Position numbers and translations under genes: made by a program. 64,000 nt of DNA from Branchipolynoe longqiensis (taxonomy: Eukaryota; Annelida; Polychaeta; Phyllodocida; Polynoidae). Below, one piece after another: positions 1 to 9,217 of the stretch. How positions within the stretch are numbered: position 1 is the stretch's first letter; every line of letters begins with the position of its first letter. The notes under the pieces were generated by a model. That model ran no database searches. It had not been told where the DNA came from and saw only the letters and a program-made list of their open reading frames with translations. The stretch is taken from NCBI GenBank assembly GCA_030323885.1, contig CM059194.1, positions 29,298,363 through 29,362,362 on the forward strand, written 5' to 3'.

Positions 1-1425
1 GTCCGGCCGGTGCTCTAAAAATCCCGTTGAGAGTTCTTTCCCGGCCGATCGCGAGACTTTTTTGAGAAACACGAGGCCTCGGCATGGTTAGTTACTATTT
101 TACGGACATTAGCACAGTATCCGCATATGTGTGCCACCTTGAGCGTGCCGGTGCCGTGAGAGCCGCCCTTGGATGCCTTGTCGCACGAGGCGGGGTCCTT
201 GTTCCAGTGAGGGCACGGGCGCCGACCGCGGCCCTATCGTACTGGGGTCGGGGGTCGGCTCCCGCCTTGCCCTGACGCGCGTGTTGCTGCTCCCCCGAGG
301 CGGCGGGCTGGGATGGGTTGTGTCCGGCCATTGCTATGACCTCAATCCTCACAGTGTTGATCGCCGCCTCGTCCTTCCAGCCCCTGGGAAGCCTACCGTC
401 CGCGATACGAGTGAATATTTCCTCCGAATACCGCCGGACGATATGCCAGGCGAGCGAGCAGTTATCCTGTGCGATCGCTTCTTGGTGGTTGGAGAGCGCG
501 GTGAGGGCACTCGCGGGGAAGGCCGACTGGTGCTCGAGTCGTTTCAGTCCGAGTGTTTATTCCTCCCTTGTGGCCTCGCCTTTCTTAATCACCTTGCCCT
601 CGTCCCCCCTCTCCACCAGGTCATAAGGGAAAATGTATTTGGCAGAAATACCTTTTTTCCGTGAGTGTCCTTTGCCGTCCGCCGCCGCGACGATGAGGCG
701 CACCGCCTCCTCGGCCGTGGAGCGGGCGCCGCGACCGTAGTCGCCGCTGTCGTGTTGTCGGTGGTGGGTTGCGTGGCGGCCGGTCGCGTGGGCGGCGTCC
801 GGGCGCCGGGGCCGGTGCCTGGGCGGGGTCGGTGACGGGACCTCCCAGACGCTGAACGGGCTGATGTCGGCTGCGCGTGCCGGCTGTGATCCGTTTCGGC
901 CCCTGACGTGGGACGGGGACGCGATACCGGCGATAGGGATCGCGCCCGGCTGTAGCGGTGTTGTTCCTGGGCCGGCGGCCGGGGCCGGGTGGCCGGGTTA
1001 GGTGGCGTGGCGGGCGCTGTTGTCGGGCACTCGGGGCGGCGTAGGCTGGCGGCGAGCGCCGTCATGGTGGCGGTGGCTTCCGCGAGCGCCTTGCTTTGCG
1101 CCGCCATCTCGGTCCTTTGTTCGGCCGCCTCGCGCCGCTGCTCGGCCGCTTGGCGTTCTACGTCGATCCACCGCTTCTGAATTTCGTCGATTGACGCTTG
1201 CATTCGGCCGCTGCTGTCGGCCTGCCTCGCTTTTGCCGTTGGTTTACGGGTCCTAATCGACTGGTGCGCGGGGGGCGCGGCCCGGGGTGGCGGTGTCGAC
1301 GGCTTCGGGGAGGCGCCGCCATCTTGTGAGTCGCTCGCGTCGGACAGTGGTGGGCTGGCGGCCTTCCGTGTGGCGCGCTTAGCGGGTCGGCCTCTTGGTG
1401 CCGCGGCCCTGCGTGTTCGCTGCAT
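1..1425 (-). pseudogene. DIRS-like YR retroelement ORF1 (gag-like), partial and broken
   Basis: Reads on the minus strand from a Met at 1425. The first ~230 residues are Arg/Pro/Ala/Ser-rich with a short Glu/Gln/Ala coiled-coil stretch (DEIQKRWIDVERQAAEQRRE). Near 660 a frameshift is needed to continue into a conserved-looking segment (SAKYIFPYDLVERGDEGKV, then LKRLEHQ, WHIVRRYSEEIFTRIADGRL). I recognise this as the C-terminal domain of ORF1 in DIRS-like tyrosine-recombinase retroelements. An in-frame TAA at about 560 sits where a residue is expected (GEATREE*TLGL). Reading continues to about 95. The RT/RNase H and recombinase genes would lie left of the window. GC content is far above the neighbouring DNA, like DIRS copy 2 at 55574-59440. 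A host Arg/Pro-rich protein is possible but less likely. Confidence 0.6.
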
Positions 1426-2185
1426 TTTCTTCTTTGACGTGGGGGCTTTTTGAACCGTTTGATGCCGTTTGACACTTTTGACGTGGGTATTACGTGGGTG
1501 GAGACGGGAGTTAAATCCATATGCTACGGAAGCCGGGACCCGAATGCAGGTCAGAGGGGGAGGGGGAAGGGAGCATGCGTGAGGGCCCGCCTCGGGCCTC
1601 CCGCCAGATCAACCACAATTCGGAAATTATGGGCCAATTTAACTCTTGGGTTCATGACATAGAGCACATATTTATCTACATCCTCATTTTTTAATTGTTT
1701 CAATTGGAGCAGTATTTGTTTCTAAAGTTGGTGGTTGCATTTCAAGTTGATGGTTGAATTTCAAGTTTTACTTTTCTTAACAAAATCTTCATCACTCAAA
1801 GTTTATTACAATGTCCTATCAAACTATGCACATATTGTTCCTTTATTAGTTCTATACATGTGAAATTTTACGGATGTTTGATAGATGGCGAAGAGAGTTG
1901 TTTAATCCGCAGAATATGTTCCATTGAGATAAAATGCTCTTATAATAAATACTCACATAGCTACATGCAAATCTGCACGCTACGCGCAAAGTCCAATTGT
2001 ATGATGGGTGTATTTAGTGACTATTCATTGGTGTAAATAAAAACGACTAAAAACACGCTATCTTTAATTGGCTCATGCTCCCTTGCGTCAATCATATAAT
2101 AACTAGACTATGTAAGTATTAAATCTTAGTATATATATCATAACCTGTTGCTTGACATTATACTCTATGTTGTTTTTTTTAACAG
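1426..2185. other. AT-rich gene-free stretch left of the Ginger1 gene
   Basis: From about 1600 the composition drops sharply from GC-rich to AT-rich, marking the edge of the DIRS-like sequence. I see no convincing coding segment. Any upstream exon or left terminal inverted repeat of the Ginger1 element should lie here, but I could not identify either. Confidence 0.4.
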
Positions 2186-4046
2186 AAAAAGAACTGTACT
2201 TCGTAGGAATAAGGAGGGATCAGAAGCAGAAGGTCGTGACATCTTTGACCGAGGTCAAAGATATACTTAAACTGTACCATTCCAGTTCACTAGGAGGGCA
2301 TAGTGGCGTCAATACTACATTGGCCAAGATTTCGGCCAATTACCGATGGCCTGGGATAAAAGAGCATGTTGTCACCTACGTAAAGTCGTGTAGCGTCTGC
2401 CAGCGACATGAGACACTGACAACCCAGGCCCCTGCGCTGCAGCCCATCAAAGTAACGGAGCCTTTAGAGCTAGTTGGGATGGATTTGATAGGTACGTACA
2501 AATTTGTCATTGATGACGTTTGTTTTACATTTCCCCACCTCGGAGATGAAATATTAATGTTCCCTGAAATAAATTCAGTACTATTCGGTACTCCCAACTG
2601 TTTTTTTTTTAAATGGCTGAGTCACTCTTGGCAGCCTGTTTGGAGTAGCTATTATTAATATACGCAACGTGTTATGACTAATGGTTAAAACAATCTATTA
2701 TTAATATACGCAACGTGTTATGACTAATGGTTAAAACAATCTTTTTTAACTGTATTTGCAGGACCGTTGACTATGACTGGTGATGGGCATAAATATGTGT
2801 TGACCTTCACCGACTACTTCACAAAGTTTGTGGACTTCTTTCCCCTCAAGTCCAAAGCAGCCTCGGGGGTAGCTTGTGGGATCCAGACATTCATATGCAG
2901 GTATGTTTAAATAACTTTGTTACCTTGTAATACAGTGCAGTCAATTTGTGCCTGGCTCCTCTTTGCATAATAAATGTATGGTCCTAAATGCGTGCTGACC
3001 AGCCACCAATGCTTAAGTATTGTTACTGCAAAAGAGATATAATATGCTATGTTTAAAAGATTCTTGTTTTTTATATATTTTGTTAGATAAACGATGCAGT
3101 ATGCCGGAAATTCGACATCACTAGATCTGTAACAAGCGCCTACCACCCCCAGACGAATGGATTGGACGAACGGACAAACCAGACGCTGAAGATGCGACTA
3201 AGCAAACTGATGAATGAAAACCAGACCGACTGGGACATGCATCTGGAGCAAGTGGCCTACTCAATCCGGACACAGAAGCAGAAGACCACCAAGGTAATTA
3301 AATCCCATCTGGGTTTGTGGATACGATACCACAATATATTCCTTTTTAACCGATACACACAGTAAATTTCTATCATTATTTTTATTTTAGTTCACACCAT
3401 TCTACCTGATGTTTGGCCGTCACCCACGGTCACCTCTAGAGATGGCTGCAGTTAGTGATGACACTCCTCCCCCAACTGAACCACCAGCCAGTGTGTTGGA
3501 GGAGATGGTTTCCCATCGACAGGCGGCCAAGGAGGATGTCACTATTAAGGTGCTGGCCAACATGGAGGTTGCTCAGACTTACATGAAGGCTGCATACGCG
3601 AAGCGGGCAAGCAAGTGCGTGAGGACGTTTACGATTGCTGCTGGTGATACGGTCCTCAGAAGAAATATGAGGAACGTGGGTCGGAAAGGGGGGGGAAGAT
3701 GGAGCCCAAGTGGACCGGCCCATATAGGTGTGTATAGATAGAACTAGTAAAGATCTTGTCAAATGCTACATTTCATTGTCAGTGCAGGATTAGGCGTCTA
3801 TAATATTAATAATTTACATGTGTTTCATTGCCATTGCAGGGTACTCCAAGGCTACACATAGGTTTTTTTCCTTATGCATATATAATATTCATTGCAGGGT
3901 GCTGAACATTGACAGCTGCCAGCGGGTCGAACTTGAAGAAATCAAAGGCAATCGGAAGCTACAGAGGAAGGTGCCGTACTGCCAAGTTAAGCCATACCTT
4001 AGCAGTCATCTGGAGTCGGTCCCTTCCTCTGCAGATTCCCTACTGG
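2186..4046 (+). pseudogene. Ginger1-type transposase, Gypsy-integrase-like part (multi-exon, damaged)
   Basis: Integrase-like transposase expected to cut and join the transposon ends in the nucleus. Exons by splice sites and frame: 2186-2491, 2762-2900, 3087-3293, 3391-3727, 3898-4046. Exon 1 has the H2C2 zinc-binding module (YHSSSLGGHSG then CSVCQ). Exon 2 has the first catalytic Asp (LTFTDYFTKF, ~2812). Exon 3 has the AYHPQTNGLDERTNQ block with the catalytic Glu. Exon 4 ends with a GPY/F-type motif (KWTGPYR), which needs a one-base shift in a G run near 3690. Exon 2 ends in phase 2 but exon 3 opens in phase 0, and the block with the second Asp is absent, so one exon has been lost. Introns plus the downstream Ulp1 domain distinguish this from a Gypsy retroelement. 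A domesticated GIN-like gene is less likely given the damage. Confidence 0.8.
2651..2745. repeat. 47-bp tandem duplication in a Ginger1 intron
   Basis: The unit beginning TATTATTAATATACGCAACG occurs twice head to tail (about 2651-2697 and 2698-2744), nearly identical, within the intron between the first two integrase exons. Confidence 0.85.
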
Positions 4047-4294
4047 GTGAGTAATGTTAATTTATTAGCATTGTACTATGGATAGCGTGGTAGGGTTAGG
4101 TCTATATAGTTTATTCTATATTCTCTATATTTTATTCTTAGGTGACCGCGAGATGCTGAAGTGACTGATGGCACCAACAGATGTGCTCAATACGATTCAC
4201 TACCGAGAGCTTTACTTTTTTATTTCACAATGTTCTTTATTATATAACATTGAAATTAGAAACAAGTTTGATCTATGTTTGTTCACCATTGCAG

Positions 4295-4381
4295 CCACAG
4301 ACGTTGAAGTGGCTGAGGTTGAAGTGGCTGAGGTCACCATTGCAGCCACAGAAGTTGAAATGGCTGAGGTTTCTATACCGA
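4295..4381 (+). CDS. Ginger1 gene, small acidic repeat exon a
   Basis: Exon flanked by a CACCATTGCAG acceptor and a GTGAGT donor. It encodes Val/Glu/Ala repeats (DVEVAEVEVAEVTIAATEVE). Its 87 bases begin and end in phase 1, so it can be included or skipped without changing frame. An internal copy of CACCATTGCAG shows that an acceptor-plus-exon unit was duplicated and the second acceptor became coding. It links the integrase exons to the Ulp1 exon. Confidence 0.6.
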
Positions 4382-4747
4382 GTGAGTATATTAGTAATGA
4401 AATTATTTTATGTCATGAAGGATTCTATGCAGAGTGAGTATATTAGTAATGAAAATATGTACGTATGCTTAGGTCCTGTGTTTTTTCCATGTCATGCATC
4501 ATTCTATGTGATTAGTTATTTCATAATGTTTGTTATATGTGTTTTATGGGGCGCTACCTGTGTCGCGCGGAAATATCGCTGTAACGGTCTCACTTCTGCT
4601 ACTGTTTTCCTTTTTTAGGTCATTCAGTTCCGCAGAAATAAAAAATATGAACTCAGCCCAGCCCTGTTTGTTTCGCATCCTTATGTTGCCGTAGTGGTTA
4701 TATGACAGTTAGAAAAAGGTTTGATCTATGTATGCTCACCATTGCAG

Positions 4748-4828
4748 CCACAGACGTTGAAGTGGCTGAGGTCACCATTGCAGCCACAGAAGTGGAAGTG
4801 GCCGAGGTCTGCGATGTTTCTATACCAA
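4748..4828 (+). CDS. Ginger1 gene, small acidic repeat exon b (duplicate of exon a)
   Basis: A second copy of the acidic exon, 81 bases, phase 1 at both ends, with the same CACCATTGCAG acceptor and GTGAGT donor. The flanking intron sequence (GAAGGATTCTAYGCAGAGTG and following) is also duplicated from about 4380-4500 to 4830-4990, so the duplication covers exon and intron together. Confidence 0.6.
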
Positions 4829-5096
4829 GTGAGTATATTAGTTATGAAAATGTTTTATTATGCTTATGTCCTGTCGTTGTTTCATGTCATGAAGGATTCT
4901 ACGCAGAGTGAGTATATTAGTAATGAAAATATGTAAGTATGCTTAGGTCCTGTGTTTTTTCCATGTCATGCATCATTCTATGTGATTAGTTATGTTTTAT
5001 TATGCTTATGTCCTGTCTTTTTTTCATGTCATATTCTGATTATGTCATGTGCCTCTGATTTGTGATTTCACAATGTCATTTTGTATTTCCTACTGT

Positions 5097-5310
5097 TTCT
5101 TATTCTTAGACATTTATCTCATCATTTTGTATTTCCTACTGTTTCTTATTAGAAGACATTTATCTCATCATTTTGTATTTCCTACTGTTTCTTATTAGAA
5201 GACATTTATCTCATCATTTTGTATTTCCTACTGTTTCTTATTAGAAGACATTTATCTCATCATTTTGTATTTCCTACTGTTTCTTATTAGAAGACATTTT
5301 TTTTGAGTGG
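5097..5310. repeat. Tandem repeat, ~46-bp unit, in a Ginger1 intron
   Basis: Four to five near-identical head-to-tail copies of a unit containing CATTTTGTATTTCCTACTG and TTATTAGAAGACATTTATC, lying in the intron before the Ulp1 exon. A partial copy recurs at about 5350-5375. Confidence 0.85.
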
Positions 5311-5415
5311 GTGTGTCATGTGCTTTAGTGTGTTTGTTGAGATCTTCCTAATGTTTCTTATTAGAAGACATTTAAAGTAGAATCTTGTTATATCTATGTA
5401 TTTTAACCGTTGCAG

Positions 5416-6032
5416 GCACAGAAGTAGAGATGGACGTAGAGATGGACGTTGAGGTGGTTGAGGTGGTTTGTGCTCCGGAGCGTTACACTGGAAACGGATG
5501 GGTGCAACCACCCACACTCCTGACAGCACCAGTCGCTGCCGCCCAGGATATGGTGGATAATGATAAGTGGCTGGATGATGGCATTATCGACCATGTCCAG
5601 GGGTTGTTGCGGTTGCAGTTCCCACATATGTCGGGGCTGTATGCGACAGCCAGCATGGCACAGCTAGGCTGTCCGAACAACAACAACAATGAGGCCATGG
5701 TACAGATTCTGCATCATGGTGGCAATCATTGGCTCACAATCACCAATATCGGTTGCGACAAGGCCACCATGAAAATTTATGATTCTCTGTCCTCCTCAGT
5801 AACCACCCTACTGTCTTTCCAGGTGGCCTCATTCTTAATGTCGAAGGCATCAAAAATAAAGATTGAGTGGCCAGCTGTGCAGAGACAGTCGGGTGTTTCT
5901 GATTGTGGTTTGTATGCAATTGCAAATGCTGTGGCTCTATGCCAGGGACATGATCCCACACAAATTAAATTAGACCAGGACAAAATGCGTGAGCATTTGG
6001 TTACATGTTTTGTAAATGGCTCCATGTCGTAG
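5416..6032 (+). CDS. Ulp1-like (C48) cysteine protease domain of the Ginger1 gene
   Basis: Terminal exon from a CGTTGCAG acceptor to a TAG stop at 6030-6032. It opens with an acidic Val/Glu repeat like the two small exons, followed by a Ulp1/SENP-like fold. WLDDGIIDHVQGLL resembles the substrate-side start. HHGGNHWLTITNI carries the catalytic His (~5727), MKIYDSL the Asp (~5781) and QRQSGVSDCGLYAIA the Gln and Cys (Cys ~5904), so the triad is intact. Ginger1 transposases are known to carry C-terminal Ulp1 or OTU protease domains, which fits the integrase exons upstream. No later exon is evident. Whether it cleaves SUMO/ubiquitin-like proteins or the transposase itself cannot be read from the sequence. 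Confidence 0.85.
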
Positions 6033-7277
6033 TTTCCAGGTGGAAGCAAACGGTCACCTAAGATATCAGTTAGATGTGACATAGTCTCAATCTACTGTTA
6101 TTGTAGACGCCCCTACAATTGCCGGACCCAAGTAATGGTGCAATGCAATAATTGCAAAGAATGATTCCACTAGAAGTGTGCCAGTGTCTGTGTTGAAAGT
6201 TTTAGTGGTAAAGATAGTGTGTTCGTATGTAAACTCTGTTAACATGCACTGACACCATGTCTTTATGACTGAAACTTTGAACATAGACACATTGCTCTGA
6301 GTCATTTGGGGGCTCTGGTGATTGTAGGGCTGACGCGTAGGACTCTTTGGTGAACATTTGCTTCCACTTGCATATAGTTTTAAAATGTCTTCAAATTGAT
6401 AGGTGTTTTGAACCTGGCATTTTTGTCTTTGTCACTGTGAAATTAAAAGTTTTTTTGTGTCTTTTTGGCATATTTGTTTACAATTTATATATATGTAAGT
6501 ATCACCTCTGTATTATTCATTGCAGCTATTGATACACAGCATTTGCTACCGCATACACTCCACAATCAGAGGAGGCAGGGGTTGAGGTACCATGGCTTTA
6601 TTCGGGTGTTGGGGTTTAATTTCTCGGCAGGTTTAAATCCTACTCTTTCACCAGATTCAGTAAACATGCATAGGGTGAAATCTTAGGATTTAAACGTGCA
6701 GAGAATTAAAACCGGCGCGACTGTCGGTGTCAGGAGTGTGCCTATCCTGCTGCCAAACTTGACCATACCGTCCGTCTGTCTGCACCTATTTGACTGTCTC
6801 AAAAGATGCAAAGCAATATGGGTCGTTTCTCAGAAATTGTTGTTGTTTTCTTGAGGGGTAGTCTACTAGAAATGCATTTTCAAAGAAACCCTTTCGAAAC
6901 CCTTTATTGGGAGTGTCAATATTTAGATTTCATCAGTTAGGCAAATAATGTGGGGAGATAGTTTAGATCAAAAGTAATGTTAATTATTGTGTATTATGTA
7001 TCTTATTGGGGATGGATGTAGCTAAAATACATAGAAAATTAAATCACTATTGTGACATTGTCAACAGCATTGAAAATAAAGTGTCACAAACTGAGTACAG
7101 ATACAGTACAGGAACTATTTTCACCATTTGACACTAATAACAATATCAAACATTCAAAGAGTTACATATGGTATAGTTAGACAATTCACATACAAAAATA
7201 GCAGTTATATGTTGTATTCCTACACACTTGATACATACATGTGTATTGATTAGACCGTTGCATTACGGAGTGGTTAG
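6033..7277. other. Region downstream of the Ginger1 gene, no gene seen
   Basis: AT-rich non-coding sequence up to the assembly gap. It should include the 3' UTR and right terminus of the Ginger1 element, but I found no inverted repeat matching a left end. The short ORFs here show no protein-like composition. Confidence 0.4.
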
Positions 7278-7777
7278 NNNNNNNNNNNNNNNNNNNNNNN
7301 NNNNNNNNNNNNNNNNNNNNNNNNNNNNNNNNNNNNNNNNNNNNNNNNNNNNNNNNNNNNNNNNNNNNNNNNNNNNNNNNNNNNNNNNNNNNNNNNNNNN
7401 NNNNNNNNNNNNNNNNNNNNNNNNNNNNNNNNNNNNNNNNNNNNNNNNNNNNNNNNNNNNNNNNNNNNNNNNNNNNNNNNNNNNNNNNNNNNNNNNNNNN
7501 NNNNNNNNNNNNNNNNNNNNNNNNNNNNNNNNNNNNNNNNNNNNNNNNNNNNNNNNNNNNNNNNNNNNNNNNNNNNNNNNNNNNNNNNNNNNNNNNNNNN
7601 NNNNNNNNNNNNNNNNNNNNNNNNNNNNNNNNNNNNNNNNNNNNNNNNNNNNNNNNNNNNNNNNNNNNNNNNNNNNNNNNNNNNNNNNNNNNNNNNNNNN
7701 NNNNNNNNNNNNNNNNNNNNNNNNNNNNNNNNNNNNNNNNNNNNNNNNNNNNNNNNNNNNNNNNNNNNNNNNNNNNN
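7278..7777. other. Assembly gap (500 N)
   Basis: A run of exactly 500 N, probably a fixed-size placeholder rather than a measured gap. It hides the 5' end of the DIRS-like element that starts immediately to its right. Confidence 0.99.
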
Positions 7778-9217
7778 TGCGGTCGGCGTGGGGCCGTACC
7801 AGATGTTTCTGACGTGGGCATGGCTGCTGGGATTCTCTCGCCGACTCGCTCGTTGGAGAGGGGCGTCGATGACAGTGCGTACGTCATGCCATGCAAGTCC
7901 GCTCTTCCGGTCAACAATCAAGAATTTCAGGTCAGTGCGGGTGTGTCTGAGTCACACTCTCAGTTATCTTTAAATATGCTGTCCCATTTACAACCACAGA
8001 CGGTTCCCATCAGTAGCTGTGTACAAGGGTCGGCTCTGGGTGGGCAAGCGTGCTTGCCCGCACCAATAGTTACCAATAAGCGTAGTTGCCCTGTTGCATT
8101 ATTTGATAATACGGTGTGTAAACGTGCGTTGCCATGCTGTGTCACTAACCGCGCTATGCGCGGTGTACAGCGTCAGGGATGTGGACCGAGGAGATATCGC
8201 TGGTTTAACCGACATATTCGATCTTGTACTATGCTATCTGATAAGTTGGGTGTCATAAATGGCAAGGGGGCAGCGTGTTTAAACATATCAGCGAGTGCTT
8301 CGCCCCGTACTGGCCTGAAAGCTCCGGCAGAGGATGCGCCGTCGATACGGGATGGACACAGATGTCTCTGTACTCTAGGTCACTTGGCCTTGCACGCTAC
8401 TGACAATGTTGCTGGCGTCGCTCCCATTCAATTGCATGGTCGCCAGTACCCGATTGGTTTGGGGGTTGTGGACACTGATGCTGCTGCTCATGCGTCAATT
8501 GTGCCTATGAAGTTGTGTCCGGCTTCCGCACCTTACTCTATGGTTGATCCATCCATCAACTCTGTGCATTACCCACCCTCTGGTTGCACCACACACAGTA
8601 GTGCTACTCAGCACTCGCCAGTGGCACTTGCTTGCCCTGCCCATGTTGTATCGGTCTCAGATACGAGTTCTCAGTTATATGATCACCTTGTTATTTCTCG
8701 GTTGGGGGTCGGGGTGTCTCACCCCCCTGTTGTTGATGATTGTGTTGCTCCGTTGAATAATAATGTTGTTGCTGATGTTGATTGTTCATCTGTTACCCCC
8801 GTTCAAGGGACAGATTTCTTGTGTGGAAATGTTAATGCTAGCTTAAGCAGTTCGTTGATTCAAGGGGAGCGAGCCTTGCCTCCCATGATGGATTCGCCCC
8901 CTGCTGTTGTTACTGTTGATTGTATGTTTGATCAGGATGAGGCCGCGCCAGATACCCCTGACTTTAATGAACTTTCTCCTGCTGACTATAAATGTATTTT
9001 AGTTAGCTTCTGGCCTCAGTGGAGTACGCCAAACGTAGGGTGTGAGTTTTATCGATCTATTTATGATGCTGTGCAGGCGACAGGCTTGCCTAATTACCTA
9101 GCTGCGCGTGTCCCAGTCCCGTCGGGTCTCGTTATTAGTAAATGGAGGTCATTGCTAGTTAATTTTGAAGATGGGGATTTGTTAGATTTTTTGGAGTTTG
9201 GCTGGCCTGCCAACTAA
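7778..9217 (+). CDS. DIRS-like copy 1, ORF1 (gag-like / N-terminal polyprotein), 5' incomplete
   Basis: The frame is open from the gap edge, so the true start is probably within the gap; the first internal Met is at 7814. The bulk is low in recognisable motifs. The last ~90 residues (LSPADYKCILVSFWPQW, VPVPSGLVISKWRSLL, LLDFLEFGWPAN) are the linker that normally runs straight into the RT in this family. The TAA at 9215-9217 is followed in the same frame by TGKSAPVSTETNH, so ORF1 and RT were one reading frame until this stop. The same junction in copy 2 reads EYG*PVDYVADM, with a Tyr at the position that is TAA here. Confidence 0.7.
   Translation, partial: CGRRGAVPDVSDVGMAAGILSPTRSLERGVDDSAYVMPCKSALPVNNQEFQVSAGVSESHSQLSLNMLSHLQPQTVPISSCVQGSALGGQACLPAPIVTNKRSCPVALFDNTVCKRALPCCVTNRAMRGVQRQGCGPRRYRWFNRHIRSCTMLSDKLGVINGKGAACLNISASASPRTGLKAPAEDAPSIRDGHRCLCTLGHLALHATDNVAGVAPIQLHGRQYPIGLGVVDTDAAAHASIVPMKLCPASAPYSMVDPSINSVHYPPSGCTTHSSATQHSPVALACPAHVVSVSDTSSQLYDHLVISRLGVGVSHPPVVDDCVAPLNNNVVADVDCSSVTPVQGTDFLCGNVNASLSSSLIQGERALPPMMDSPPAVVTVDCMFDQDEAAPDTPDFNELSPADYKCILVSFWPQWSTPNVGCEFYRSIYDAVQATGLPNYLAARVPVPSGLVISKWRSLLVNFEDGDLLDFLEFGWPAN

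Noticed and set aside
2186..4046. A Gypsy LTR retrotransposon
   Set aside because: The integrase is split by introns and joined to a Ulp1 domain, with no RT, RNase H or LTRs nearby; Ginger1 explains it better.
4141..4165. Short exon giving GDREMLK and a stop after the integrase
   Set aside because: An acceptor-like TTCTTAG exists, but joining directly to the exon at 4295 keeps frame and leads on to the Ulp1 domain; an alternative end remains possible.
7186..7921. Long ORFs crossing the gap
   Set aside because: They consist of N translated as X and are artefacts; only the right-hand frame from 7778 is supported.
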